In this document: positions 17,712 through 26,233 of the stretch, in pieces
Numbering within the stretch: position 1 is the stretch's first letter
Layout of the letters: each line of letters starts with the position of its first letter
NCBI RefSeq assembly: GCF_003095655.1
Contig: NZ_CP029151.1
Coordinates: forward strand, 2,045,001 to 2,109,000
Direction: 5' to 3'
Length of the DNA: 64,000 nt
Source of the DNA: Dokdonia sp. Dokd-P16
Lineage (GTDB): Bacteria; Bacteroidota; Bacteroidia; Flavobacteriales; Flavobacteriaceae
Program-made: the position numbers and the translations under genes
The notes under the pieces: model-generated
The model's database searches: none
What the model saw: the letters and a program-made list of their open reading frames with translations, nothing else
Told to the model about the DNA's origin: nothing

Positions 17712-18770
17712 TTAATAGCGATATACCATAGCGTTGATGTTCATACCAGCACCTACACTTGCAAAAATAACGACATCACCTTTGTTAATCTCGTGATTTT
17801 CTAGAGCTCCTTGACGTACTAAGTCAAATACCGTAGGAACCGTAGCAACTGAGCTGTTACCTAGTGTGTTTATGCTCATAGGCATAATATGTTCAGGCAT
17901 TTCTAAGTCGTGAAGTTTGTAAAAACGACTTACAATAGCCTCGTCCATCTTCTCGTTTGCTTGATGGATAAATATTTTCTTAACATCTGCTATTGTACAG
18001 CCACTATTTTCAAGGCACGTTTTCATGGCTTGAGGTACTTGTGTAAGCGCAAAATTATAAATCTTGCGACCATACATTTTTATGTACTTAGTTTGCTGTT
18101 CTGCTTCTGGGTTGTATGAAGATCCGTTAAAAAGGAAATAAGCTTCATCATAGGTGAATGTAGCTGTCTCAAAAGATAAGATTCCAGTGTTGCTATCATC
18201 TTGCTCAATAATAGATGCTCCAGCACCATCACTGTAAATCATGCTATCTCTGTCGTGATCATCTACCACGCGAGAAAGCATCTCAGTACCAATAACAAGA
18301 CATTTTTTTGCCATACCAGCTTTGATATATGCTTGCGCTTGAATGACACCTTCTATCCACCCTGGACACCCAAAAAGGATATCGTAAGCCACACACTTAG
18401 GGTTTTGGATACGTAAGTTGTGTTTAATACGTGATGCAAGGCTAGGAACAATATCGCTAAAGTTTGATCCCTTTTGTACATCACCATAATTGTGAGCGCA
18501 AATAATGTAGTCTAGTGTTTCAGGGTCTACTCCTGAGTCTTTAATAGCTTTTAGGGCTGCTTGCGTCCCCATGTCCGAGGATTGCATACCAGCAGGTGCA
18601 TAGCGTCGTTCTGAAATACCAGTAATGGCTTTAAACTTCTCTATGATGATACCATTTTCAGATTTAATGGCAGAGCCATCCATATTCAAAAATTGATGTT
18701 TTTGAAAGTTGTCATTTTTTGTAACGACTTCTGGAATGTAGCTGCCTAAACCTGTTATCTTAATTGCCAT
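17712..18770 (-). CDS. Beta-ketoacyl-ACP synthase III-like enzyme
   Basis: 352-residue thiolase-fold condensing enzyme with the complete FabH triad: Cys135 in FGCPGWIEG, His269 in IFIHQAN and Asn305 in NTLGNSS. The C-terminal GAGMNINAMVYRY closes the fold. It would condense an acyl-CoA with malonyl-ACP. It stands outside any fatty-acid gene cluster and is somewhat longer than housekeeping FabH, so it may act on special acyl groups. I leave the symbol blank because several KAS III paralogues are common in this group. Confidence 0.88.
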   Translation of the reverse strand: MAIKITGLGSYIPEVVTKNDNFQKHQFLNMDGSAIKSENGIIIEKFKAITGISERRYAPAGMQSSDMGTQAALKAIKDSGVDPETLDYIICAHNYGDVQKGSNFSDIVPSLASRIKHNLRIQNPKCVAYDILFGCPGWIEGVIQAQAYIKAGMAKKCLVIGTEMLSRVVDDHDRDSMIYSDGAGASIIEQDDSNTGILSFETATFTYDEAYFLFNGSSYNPEAEQQTKYIKMYGRKIYNFALTQVPQAMKTCLENSGCTIADVKKIFIHQANEKMDEAIVSRFYKLHDLEMPEHIMPMSINTLGNSSVATVPTVFDLVRQGALENHEINKGDVVIFASVGAGMNINAMVYRY

Positions 18771-18938
18771 ATAGGGTATTTTGTAAGGAGGTAAAGTTAA
18801 TAAAACAGAATGGGATTGCCCGATGTCATAACTGTTCCTATTTATTTTGTGAAATCCATAATAATAAGCTGTTTTTAGCTACTTATCAGTGAGAACTTTA
18901 CCGTTATTAAATTAATCTTGATGTATGTATAAAATAGT

Positions 18939-18969
18939 AAAAGGTCAAAACGCTAGATTTTGACCTTTA
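18939..18969 (-). terminator. Terminator of gcvP
   Basis: AAAGGTCAAAA and TTTTGACCTTT form an 11-bp stem with a 7-base loop. On the minus strand the stem is followed by a T-rich tail. It lies about 70 bases beyond the gcvP stop. Confidence 0.8.
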
Positions 18970-19036
18970 CTTATGAGATCATCTCAATTTTGACAATGTT
19001 TTTATCAAAATAATAGATGTTTCAGTTATTCTGCAC

Positions 19037-21886
19037 TTATGCTTCCATGTATTCCTCAATAGGAGCACAGGTACATATTAAATTACGATCACCATAAGCG
19101 TCATCTACACGACGCACAGTAGGCCAGAATTTATTTTCTGCAACATAGCTTAGCGGGTAAGCGGCTTTCTCTCTAGAGTATGAGAACTCCCAAGTATCTG
19201 CAGTGACCATTGCTAGAGTATGCGGTGCATTTTTCATAATGTGGTTAGGCTCATCAGAACTTGCTGTGTCAATTTCCTTTCTAATAGAAAGCATAGCTTC
19301 ACAAAAACGATCTAGTTCTTCTTTGCTTTCACTCTCTGTAGGTTCTATCATCATAGTTCCTGCTACTGGGAAAGAAACCGTAGGAGCGTGGAAACCATAA
19401 TCCATAAGACGCTTTGCGATATCTGTTACTTCGATACCATGAGCTTTAAATGGACGACAGTCTATAATCATCTCGTGTGCAGCACGACCGCGTTCTCCTA
19501 CATATAAACATTGGTAAGCGCCGTCAAGACGCTCTTTGATGTAGTTTGCATTAAGAATAGCATACTCTGTAGAGTGACGCAATCCTGGCTCACCTAGCAT
19601 CGTGATGTATGCGTAAGATATAAGACATGCAAGTGCAGATCCCCATGGAGCTGCGCTTATTGCAGTAATCGCTTGCTCACCGCCTGTTGTAACCACTGGG
19701 TTAGTAGGTAAGAAAGGAACTAGCTGCTTTGCAACACATATAGGTCCTACTCCTGGGCCACCACCTCCGTGAGGAATAGCAAACGTTTTGTGTAGGTTTA
19801 AGTGACATACATCTGCACCAATTGCTCCTGGGTTAGTCAAGGCAACTTGTGCATTCATGTTTGCACCATCCATATATACTTGACCACCATGCTCATGTAT
19901 GAGTGAGGTTATTTCTTTTACAGCGCTTTCGTATACTCCATGTGTAGATGGGTATGTGATCATAAGTGCCGCAAGGTTGTCCTTGTGCTTCTCTGCTTTT
20001 TCACGTAAATCATCTACATCGATGTTTCCGTTTTCAAGTGCTTTTGTAACTACTACTTTCATACCAGCCATTACCGCACTTGCAGGATTTGTTCCGTGTG
20101 CAGATGATGGGATAAGGCAGATGTTTCTGTGGCTGTCTCCACGAGATTCGTGGTATGCACGTATTACCATAAGACCGGCATACTCTCCCTGAGCTCCAGA
20201 GTTAGGTTGTAGTGATGTACCTGCAAAACCTGTAATCTCCGTAAGTTGATCTTCAAGTTTTTTAAGCATAGTCTGGTATCCTTCTGCCTGATCTAATGGT
20301 GCAAATGGGTGCATATTCCCCCATTGCGGATCAGAAAGTGGTAACATCTCAGACGCTGCGTTAAGCTTCATTGTACAAGAGCCTAGAGATATCATGGAGT
20401 GGTTTAATGATAAATCTTTACGTTCTAGTTTTTTGATGTAACGCATCAATTCTGTTTCAGAATGATAGCTATTAAATACTGGAAGTTGTAAGAATGAAGT
20501 CTCACGAGCCACACTTGCAGGAATCGCGTTTCCTTCGGCAATTTGAGATACAGTGATAGTTTCTTTTGAGTACGCTTTCGCGAAAGCGGAAACGATATCA
20601 TTTACATCTTGTAAAGTGGTAGCTTCATGTATAGAGATTGCTACAGTCTCTGCGTCTGGGTAATGGAAGTTGATTTCCATTTCTTGTGCTACAGCAGCTA
20701 CTTTGGCAGCATCTGCTTTTATCTGGATAGTGTCAAAATAACTCTCGTTAGTTTGATACAATCCTAGTTGTTCTAGTGCATCTGCAACGGTAGCTGCAGT
20801 GTTGTGCACTTTATTTGCAATATTTTTTAATCCCTCTGGACCGTGATATACACCGTACATTCCCGCCATAACAGCAAGTAATACCTGTGCAGTACAGATG
20901 TTTGAAGTTGCCTTATCACGCTTGATGTGTTGTTCACGTGTTTGAAGCGCCATACGCAGGGCGCGCTTACCATCAGTGTCTTTTGTTACTCCAATGATAC
21001 GTCCTGGGATGCTTCTTTTGTATTCTTCCTTAGTAGCAAAGTATGCTGCATGAGGACCTCCGTATCCTAGCGGAATACCAAAGCGTTGTGTAGTACCTAC
21101 GACCACGTCTACTCCAAATTCTCCTGGAGCGCGTAGTTTTACAAGGCTCAATATATCTGCTGCTACAGCTACTTTAATGTCTGCTGCATTTGCATTTGCT
21201 ACAAAAGCTGCGTAGTCAAATACCTTTCCAGAAACACCTGGATATTGCAAGATGGCTCCAAAGAATTCTTTAGAAAAATCAAATTCCTCATGATTTCCTA
21301 CTACCAGTTCAACACCTATTGGAGTTGCACGGGTTTGTAATAAAGAAAGCGTTTGAGGTAGAATCTCTTCAGATACAAAGAATTTATTTACGTCTGCCTT
21401 TTTCTGATCACGGCTACGTACAGAAAATAGCAATGCCATTGCCTCTGCAGCTGCGGTAGACTCATCAAGTAAAGATGCATTTGCAAGCTCCATACCTGTA
21501 AGATCTGTGATCATGGTCTGGTAGTTAAGCAATGCTTCTAGACGTCCTTGAGCAATCTCTGCTTGGTAAGGAGTGTAAGCCGTGTACCATCCCGGATTTT
21601 CTAGAATATTACGCTGTATTACTGCTGGTGTAATCGCTTGATTATATCCTAGACCTATAAAAGATCTGAATACTTTGTTTTTATTAGACAGTGCTGTGAT
21701 ATGTGCAGCAAACTCATGCTCGCTAAGCGCAGGGTCTAGCGTGAGGTTGTTCTCAAGTCTAATGTTGTCAGGAATAGTCTCAAATATGAGCTGCTCGATA
21801 GTTTCAGCGCCTACTGTTTTAAGCATCTCAGGAAGATCACTTCTACGTGGGCCTATGTGGCGTAATGCAAACGAATCTGTATTCAT
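19037..21886 (-). CDS. gcvP: Glycine dehydrogenase (decarboxylating), P-protein
   Basis: PLP enzyme of the glycine cleavage system: it decarboxylates glycine and passes aminomethyl to the H-protein lipoyl group. This is the fused bacterial form of about 950 residues with two aminotransferase-like halves. The PLP lysine is in LNLHKTFAIPHGGGGPG, and ALRHIGPR opens the protein. I chose ATG 21886 (MNTDSFALRHIGPR) over the TTG at 21913. A palindrome copy encodes AFAKA at residues 434-438, between the halves and just before a low-complexity linker. gcvH and gcvT are not nearby. Confidence 0.95.
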   Translation of the reverse strand: MNTDSFALRHIGPRRSDLPEMLKTVGAETIEQLIFETIPDNIRLENNLTLDPALSEHEFAAHITALSNKNKVFRSFIGLGYNQAITPAVIQRNILENPGWYTAYTPYQAEIAQGRLEALLNYQTMITDLTGMELANASLLDESTAAAEAMALLFSVRSRDQKKADVNKFFVSEEILPQTLSLLQTRATPIGVELVVGNHEEFDFSKEFFGAILQYPGVSGKVFDYAAFVANANAADIKVAVAADILSLVKLRAPGEFGVDVVVGTTQRFGIPLGYGGPHAAYFATKEEYKRSIPGRIIGVTKDTDGKRALRMALQTREQHIKRDKATSNICTAQVLLAVMAGMYGVYHGPEGLKNIANKVHNTAATVADALEQLGLYQTNESYFDTIQIKADAAKVAAVAQEMEINFHYPDAETVAISIHEATTLQDVNDIVSAFAKAYSKETITVSQIAEGNAIPASVARETSFLQLPVFNSYHSETELMRYIKKLERKDLSLNHSMISLGSCTMKLNAASEMLPLSDPQWGNMHPFAPLDQAEGYQTMLKKLEDQLTEITGFAGTSLQPNSGAQGEYAGLMVIRAYHESRGDSHRNICLIPSSAHGTNPASAVMAGMKVVVTKALENGNIDVDDLREKAEKHKDNLAALMITYPSTHGVYESAVKEITSLIHEHGGQVYMDGANMNAQVALTNPGAIGADVCHLNLHKTFAIPHGGGGPGVGPICVAKQLVPFLPTNPVVTTGGEQAITAISAAPWGSALACLISYAYITMLGEPGLRHSTEYAILNANYIKERLDGAYQCLYVGERGRAAHEMIIDCRPFKAHGIEVTDIAKRLMDYGFHAPTVSFPVAGTMMIEPTESESKEELDRFCEAMLSIRKEIDTASSDEPNHIMKNAPHTLAMVTADTWEFSYSREKAAYPLSYVAENKFWPTVRRVDDAYGDRNLICTCAPIEEYMEA
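20573..20588. repeat. Dispersed palindrome, exact 16-mer, in gcvP
   Basis: Read as AFAKA at residues 434-438, in the linker joining the two halves of the P-protein. Confidence 0.95.
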
Positions 21887-22004
21887 CGTATTGAATATTT
21901 TTAGGTCCAACAAAAATAAGGCAACGAAATCGATTTTTACGACTTATTTGCCTCATAGCAAGCTAATGTTTTCAACGGAAATACAACCTTATTAACAGTT
22001 GTAG

Positions 22005-22012
22005 TATTTTTG
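22005..22012 (+). promoter_or_regulatory. -7 element almost touching the next start codon
   Basis: TATTTTTG (TAnnTTTG) ends 4 bases before the ATG at 22017. If it is used, the transcript would begin at or near the start codon and be leaderless or nearly so. Confidence 0.4.
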
Positions 22013-22016
22013 TCTA

Positions 22017-22871
22017 ATGCAGTTGTTTAAACGTGTTTTTGACTTTTATATAAACAGTAGTATCCACGTGAGCTTAGCCGTGGTTGCATTAGGGTGGGTG
22101 ACTTGTTTGTCTTTAGACATAAACGTTAATTACGAGTTGCTTGCGTTTTTATTTTTTAGCACAGTGACTGGCTATAATTTTGTTAAATATGCCGAAATAG
22201 CTGGTTTACACCATCGAAGCCTAGCAAAATCATTAAAATCAATACAAGTTTTTTCTGTTTTTTGCGGAATTGGGATGATAATAACGGCATTTTGGCTCCC
22301 AATAGAAGTGTGGGTGGCTTGTGGTATTTTGGGGTTAATCACGTTACTGTATGCAGTTCCATTTTTTCTCCCAGCAGCAAGCACAGAAAGTGATAAGGGA
22401 AATTTGAGAAGCATCTCTGGTATAAAGATTTACATCATAGGTTTAGTATGGGCAGGAGTCACGGTGATATTACCAGTTTTAGAGCAAGGACTCTCTATGT
22501 ACTGGGATGTGTGGATTGTATGTCTACAACGCTTTCTTTTTGTAATCGCTATCATGATTCCATTTGAGATAAGAGATACGAGTTATGACGTCGCCTCTTT
22601 ACGTACACTTCCTCAAATAGTAGGCATAAAAAAAGCCAAAATCATTGGTGTGATTTGGCTTTTACTATTTTTAATTCTAGACTTCTTAAAGGACGACTTA
22701 TCTATGCCAATTTTAACTACACACTCAATTATTGTAGCAGTGGTAGTGGTTTGTATCACGCTTTCGCGAAAGCGTACTTCAATTAAGAGTTATTTTACTT
22801 CTTTTTGGGTAGAGGGAATCCCGCTACTTTGGTTAAGTCTAGCGTTGTTATTTAATTATTTACTTGATTAA
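22017..22871 (+). CDS. UbiA-like polytopic membrane protein
   Basis: 284 residues with about eight hydrophobic helices. NFVKYAEIAG near residue 58 and EIRDTSYDVASLRTLPQIVGIKKAK near residue 185 resemble the two Asp-rich prenyl-diphosphate loops of UbiA transferases. The first motif has lost its usual DxxxD, so prenyltransferase activity is only possible. Near the C-terminus a palindrome copy is read as TLSRKR in a cytoplasmic, positively charged loop. The last 20 bases overlap the end of the zinc-protein gene on the other strand. Confidence 0.65.
   Translation: MQLFKRVFDFYINSSIHVSLAVVALGWVTCLSLDINVNYELLAFLFFSTVTGYNFVKYAEIAGLHHRSLAKSLKSIQVFSVFCGIGMIITAFWLPIEVWVACGILGLITLLYAVPFFLPAASTESDKGNLRSISGIKIYIIGLVWAGVTVILPVLEQGLSMYWDVWIVCLQRFLFVIAIMIPFEIRDTSYDVASLRTLPQIVGIKKAKIIGVIWLLLFLILDFLKDDLSMPILTTHSIIVAVVVVCITLSRKRTSIKSYFTSFWVEGIPLLWLSLALLFNYLLD
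22759..22774. repeat. Dispersed palindrome, exact 16-mer, in the UbiA-like gene
   Basis: Read in the second frame as TLSRKR between two membrane helices, where the basic residues suit a cytoplasmic loop. Confidence 0.95.
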
Positions 22872-23103
22872 GCTGCTCTTGAAGGCGTTGCTTCATGAGT
22901 TCTTTGTCAGATATAGAAACGGTTTCTACAGATGGATTTTTTATTGCTTTACTAAGCTTTCCATTACGAGCAGAATATTTTCTACAAGCTTTACAATAGA
23001 TAAGGTGAAAACTCAGTCTTATCTTTTCTAACAATGAAGCCTCATTATACTGGTTCTTGTCGCAGATGTGGTTAGCCTCGTGACATTCAGTTTTTAATTT
23101 CAT
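22852..23103 (-). CDS. Small zinc-binding anti-sigma-like protein (ZAS type)
   Basis: 83 residues without a membrane helix. HLIYCKACRKY is the H-x3-C-x2-C motif of zinc anti-sigma (ZAS) domains, and ECHEANHIC upstream supplies further Cys and His. The gene lies 27 bases after the ECF sigma gene on the same strand, the usual place for its anti-sigma. I infer that it binds and restrains that sigma factor, perhaps with redox sensing through the cysteines. Its C-terminal coding end overlaps the convergent UbiA-like gene by 20 bases. Confidence 0.7.
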   Translation of the reverse strand: MKLKTECHEANHICDKNQYNEASLLEKIRLSFHLIYCKACRKYSARNGKLSKAIKNPSVETVSISDKELMKQRLQEQLNQVNN

Positions 23104-23130
23104 TTTTTTACTTTTAATTATTTTAGATAC

Positions 23131-23682
23131 TTATAGCCAATTTTTCTCCATACAGCTTGCCATGGCTGTGCGGGCTCTGTGGATAATTACCCAAAAGTTA
23201 GACGGAGTAATATCAAATTCATTACAAATTGCTTCAGTATCAAAGTCGTCTATAGTTTTCATCTTAAAAATACGAGCTTGCTTTTCTGGCAACTTACTTA
23301 AGCAATTAAAAATCGCCTCGCCTAGCTCTTCATTTTCGATGCTATCTTCGGCAGTTTTATCAAATGGATCTGCAACGCGCTCCTCTAGCCAGTCGCCTTC
23401 ACTCTCATCATCTTTGTAATTGATGTGTACTTCTGCCTTACCTTTCTTAGAGTTTGTCTTGCGGTAGTGGTCAATGATTTTACGCTTTAAAATGGAAATG
23501 AGCCACGTACGTTCTGTAGCCTCTCCTTTAAAGTTTTTCATTGACTTAAGACCAGCGAGAAAAGTCTCAGAAATTAAGTCTCTTGCCATGTCGCGATCAT
23601 TTACGCGGGCGATGGTATAATTAAATAGGTAGTCCGAGTACTGGTCTACCCATTTTGTGGGGTCTATTTGGTTAGTGGACAT
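23131..23682 (-). CDS. ECF-type RNA polymerase sigma factor
   Basis: 183-residue sigma-70 family protein of the ECF group. Region 2 has NYTIARVNDRDMARDLISETFLAGL with TERTWLISILKRKIIDHYRK. Region 4 has LPEKQARIFKMKTIDDFDTEAICNEFDITPSNFWVIIHRAR, a helix-turn-helix for the -35 box. I chose ATG 23682 (MSTNQ) over an upstream TTG. The linker is long and acidic (YKDDESEGDWLEERV). It forms a pair with the downstream ZAS-like gene; the regulon cannot be inferred. Confidence 0.9.
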   Translation of the reverse strand: MSTNQIDPTKWVDQYSDYLFNYTIARVNDRDMARDLISETFLAGLKSMKNFKGEATERTWLISILKRKIIDHYRKTNSKKGKAEVHINYKDDESEGDWLEERVADPFDKTAEDSIENEELGEAIFNCLSKLPEKQARIFKMKTIDDFDTEAICNEFDITPSNFWVIIHRARTAMASCMEKNWL

Positions 23683-23816
23683 AATCAATCTGTCGTATAT
23701 TTTTTCAAAAATAACATAAAACTGATTAGCATATTGATTTTTAAAACAATCAAGGGGCTTGCGTTCGATTATTATAGGTTATTCATCCAAGAAATTTGAG
23801 CTCAAGGAAATGTGAA

Positions 23817-24728
23817 CTAACATAATAAATCTTTTAAAGCCTTGTCTAGTTGGCTGTGCTTAAATGTAAATCCCTCTTTTAATAATCGTTCTGGGATTAC
23901 GTTGCGGCTTTTGAGTAATAATTCGGTTTCTGTTCTTATTACAAAGGCACCAACTTCCAATAATGGTTTTGGAGAAGGGATGCCAAAATGAATTTTGAGA
24001 GTATCACGCATCAATGACATAAGATGTGCATTTGTGGTGGGCTTAGGTGCCACTATATTAATTGGTCCGTCTATAGCTGTGTTGGTTATGAGAAAGTCAA
24101 GACTACGTAAAAAGTCTTCTTCATGAATCCAACTAAATTTTTGCTTCCCATCACCTTGTTTTCCTCCTAGTCCTAGTTGGGTGATTTTTTTAATGGGTTG
24201 CAAGGCTCCGCCATTTTTGCCAAGTACGATTGATGTGCGCAACGCAATCTTTCGGGTTTGAGGCGTCGTGCTTGTGAAGAATGCATCTTCCCATGCTTTT
24301 GCCACACTTACCGAAAACCCAGTACCTATTTCTCCATTGCTTTCGGTCATTTCCTTATCTAGCGAGTGACGATATATAGTTGCTGTAGATGAGTTGAGCC
24401 ACGTGGAAGGAGGATTTTTGCATTGTGCAATCGCTTTCCCTATAATCGTAGTCGTGTCTACACGGGAGTTCATGATAAGGTCTTTGTTTTTATCCGTATA
24501 GCGACAGTCTACAGAGCGTCCAGCCACATTAATAACTACATCTGCATCTTCAAATTCTCGCTCCCAGCCAGAGAAATTTTTAGCATCCCAAACTACCGTT
24601 CGCACGTTGTTGTGCTGTGGTTTTTGCTTTCGCGAAAGCAAAACAATCTCCTCAAACCTACTCCTGAAATAATCAGTTAAGAGCGACCCTAAAAAGCCGC
24701 TCCCACCTGATATAATTAATTTTTTCAT
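23817..24728 (-). CDS. TIGR01777-family NAD-dependent epimerase/oxidoreductase
   Basis: 303 residues with an extended-SDR Rossmann start SGGSGFLGSLLTDYF. The conserved DADVVINVAGRSVDCRYT and the C-terminal DUF1731 segment (RNVIPERLLKEGFTFKH) mark the TIGR01777 group. The family's substrate is not known. It is the last gene of the run led by the GbsR-like regulator. A 22-bp palindrome variant near the N-terminus is read as LLSRKQK directly after beta-2, where it may influence cofactor choice, as in the SDR at 9.6 kb. Confidence 0.85.
   Translation of the reverse strand: MKKLIISGGSGFLGSLLTDYFRSRFEEIVLLSRKQKPQHNNVRTVVWDAKNFSGWEREFEDADVVINVAGRSVDCRYTDKNKDLIMNSRVDTTTIIGKAIAQCKNPPSTWLNSSTATIYRHSLDKEMTESNGEIGTGFSVSVAKAWEDAFFTSTTPQTRKIALRTSIVLGKNGGALQPIKKITQLGLGGKQGDGKQKFSWIHEEDFLRSLDFLITNTAIDGPINIVAPKPTTNAHLMSLMRDTLKIHFGIPSPKPLLEVGAFVIRTETELLLKSRNVIPERLLKEGFTFKHSQLDKALKDLLC
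24622..24643. repeat. Palindrome variant, 22 bp, still perfectly symmetric
   Basis: The core TTTCGCGAAA is kept. The outer bases are T and A on opposite arms instead of C and G, so the symmetry extends to 22 bp. It is read as LLSRKQ. Confidence 0.9.
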
Positions 24729-24739
24729 GATGTTATAGT

Positions 24740-25117
24740 TTACACTTGTTGAGGTTGTATAGCTCTAGATTTTCTACGACCTCTAAAAAATAGCAATAAG
24801 TTAAGGAACAGCATAGCTCCTAAGTAAATTGAGAAACCACCTATTTTACTACTTAAAATCTCAATGAGACTTTGGTAAGTTTCATCAAAGCGATAATCAC
24901 TAATCTTTAAGATAAGTAGCCCAAACCCAAGATTAAGGAGGTAGAACCCTACTTCAAAAAGCTTGTTGGTAGCATTTGCAATCTCTTCTTTGCCTTTAAA
25001 AATGTCAAGCATAAATGTTTTTCCATTCTTAAAAAGCGTGCGCGAGACAAAAAATGTCAATAATAGAATGACAGGTAAGTAAATAAAATAGCCGATGATG
25101 ATTTTTGAAGTTTCCAT
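24740..25117 (-). CDS. Small integral membrane protein, type A1
   Basis: 125 residues with three hydrophobic helices and a basic C-terminus (RGRRKSR). It shares a pattern with the next gene upstream: an NG motif (FKNGKTF against YRNGNVF) and NKLFEVGFYLLNLGFGL against NKVLLVGYYLVNLGYSV. The two are therefore paralogues. No known family was recognised. It lies 12 bases before the TIGR01777 gene in the same run, so it is probably under the GbsR-like regulator. Confidence 0.75.
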   Translation of the reverse strand: METSKIIIGYFIYLPVILLLTFFVSRTLFKNGKTFMLDIFKGKEEIANATNKLFEVGFYLLNLGFGLLILKISDYRFDETYQSLIEILSSKIGGFSIYLGAMLFLNLLLFFRGRRKSRAIQPQQV

Positions 25118-25120
25118 AAT

Positions 25121-25477
25121 TTAAAATTTAGATAGTGATTGTTTATTAAAAAGTAATTGTAAGCCTGCGATGTTTATATAATGAAGCGCTGCAAGAAGCA
25201 TAATGATTTGTCCAGCATGAGAAGCAATGTTTGATATGACATCATGAGGAGAGGTGATTGCATTCCAAGTAGAAATCATATAAACGGAGTATCCAAGATT
25301 TACGAGGTAGTAACCTACTAGCAATACCTTATTGATATATGTACATAATTTAAGATTGTCTGGCATCAAGCTTGCCACAAACACATTGCCATTGCGATAG
25401 CAGATTTTGCCTACTTGTATAATAACGATACTCATTAGTACACCATAAATACTGTATGCGATGATGTTATAGCTCAT
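25121..25477 (-). CDS. Small integral membrane protein, type A2
   Basis: 118 residues with three hydrophobic helices. It carries the NG motif (CYRNGNVF) and VGYYLVNLGYSVYMI shared with its neighbour downstream, from which it is separated by 3 bases. Its first 11 bases overlap the end of the upstream gene. The function is unknown. Paired paralogous small membrane proteins often form a hetero-oligomer; that is speculation here. Confidence 0.75.
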   Translation of the reverse strand: MSYNIIAYSIYGVLMSIVIIQVGKICYRNGNVFVASLMPDNLKLCTYINKVLLVGYYLVNLGYSVYMISTWNAITSPHDVISNIASHAGQIIMLLAALHYINIAGLQLLFNKQSLSKF

Positions 25478-25829
25478 GACAAGTAGATTTTAATTCATCA
25501 TTAAGACTCAGTGCTCTTGAGGTATAAAGAGCGTAAAATGCAAGGAGTCCAGCTGAAATTAAACTGACTACAAAAACGAAGTCTTTTGCATAAACAAACT
25601 CCTCACCAAAGTATAGAAAAGACAACGTAGCCGTAACTAGTAACCCATAAAGAATAAGATGTTTTTTAAATAGGGTAGGTATCTTTTTCCAATAGCATAG
25701 GTGTATTAAATAAAGAATGATCTGAGTAGCGCCTGTAGCTATCATAAATATCAATCCAAAATATGGTATAATAAAGAGAATCAAATTAATGATCACAATG
25801 ACTTTGTTGATTTTGTAGATGGTTTTCAT
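25467..25829 (-). CDS. Small integral membrane protein, type B
   Basis: 120 residues with four hydrophobic helices, starting MKTIYKINKVIVIINLILF. It has no similarity that I can see to the type A pair. HLCYWKKIPTLFKKHLILYGLL is a short basic cytoplasmic loop, which is echoed by LIQFVQYLNSWSNIKPNLKIYFLVYGILI in the next gene upstream, so types B and C may be distant relatives. It overlaps the downstream gene by 11 bases. Confidence 0.72.
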   Translation of the reverse strand: MKTIYKINKVIVIINLILFIIPYFGLIFMIATGATQIILYLIHLCYWKKIPTLFKKHLILYGLLVTATLSFLYFGEEFVYAKDFVFVVSLISAGLLAFYALYTSRALSLNDELKSTCHEL

Positions 25830-25831
25830 AA

Positions 25832-26134
25832 TTATTTATTGGTTTGATTATCATAATCTTGCTGAGCGTCCGATAAAAAGAAAAAGTAAATACCTAAAAT
25901 AAATCCGCTGGGTATTAGAATTAAGAAATAGCTAAACTGAACTTTACAGTAGTATTGAATGAAGGAATAAAGTATGAGGAACGTTATGAGAATTCCATAG
26001 ACTAAAAAGTATATCTTTAGATTTGGTTTTATATTACTCCAAGAGTTTAAATACTGGACGAATTGGATTAGTTGATAAATGCCAATTATAATAGGTAACA
26101 ATCCAAAAATTAGAATTAAGAAAAATGCAATCAT
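25832..26134 (-). CDS. Small integral membrane protein, type C
   Basis: 100 residues from ATG 26134 (MIAFFLILIFGLL), with about four hydrophobic helices. An alternative start at 26197 would add 21 residues (MLFIELNVS). I prefer the shorter form because its first helix begins at once and the longer N-terminus is not signal-like. The function is unknown. It is the first membrane gene after the GbsR-like regulator and 2 bases from the next one. Confidence 0.68.
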   Translation of the reverse strand: MIAFFLILIFGLLPIIIGIYQLIQFVQYLNSWSNIKPNLKIYFLVYGILITFLILYSFIQYYCKVQFSYFLILIPSGFILGIYFFFLSDAQQDYDNQTNK

Positions 26135-26233
26135 TTGAGGATATTTAATTATTATTCTTTCAGAAAATAATGAAACATTTAATTCAATAAAAAGCACATA
26201 TTTCAGTGCTTAGTTATTTTAGATTGAGAAGTA

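Noticed and set aside
18771-18938. A possible small gene or RNA between the KAS III-like gene and gcvP
   Set aside because: No start-to-stop frame of useful length, no promoter box and no structure apart from the terminator further right.
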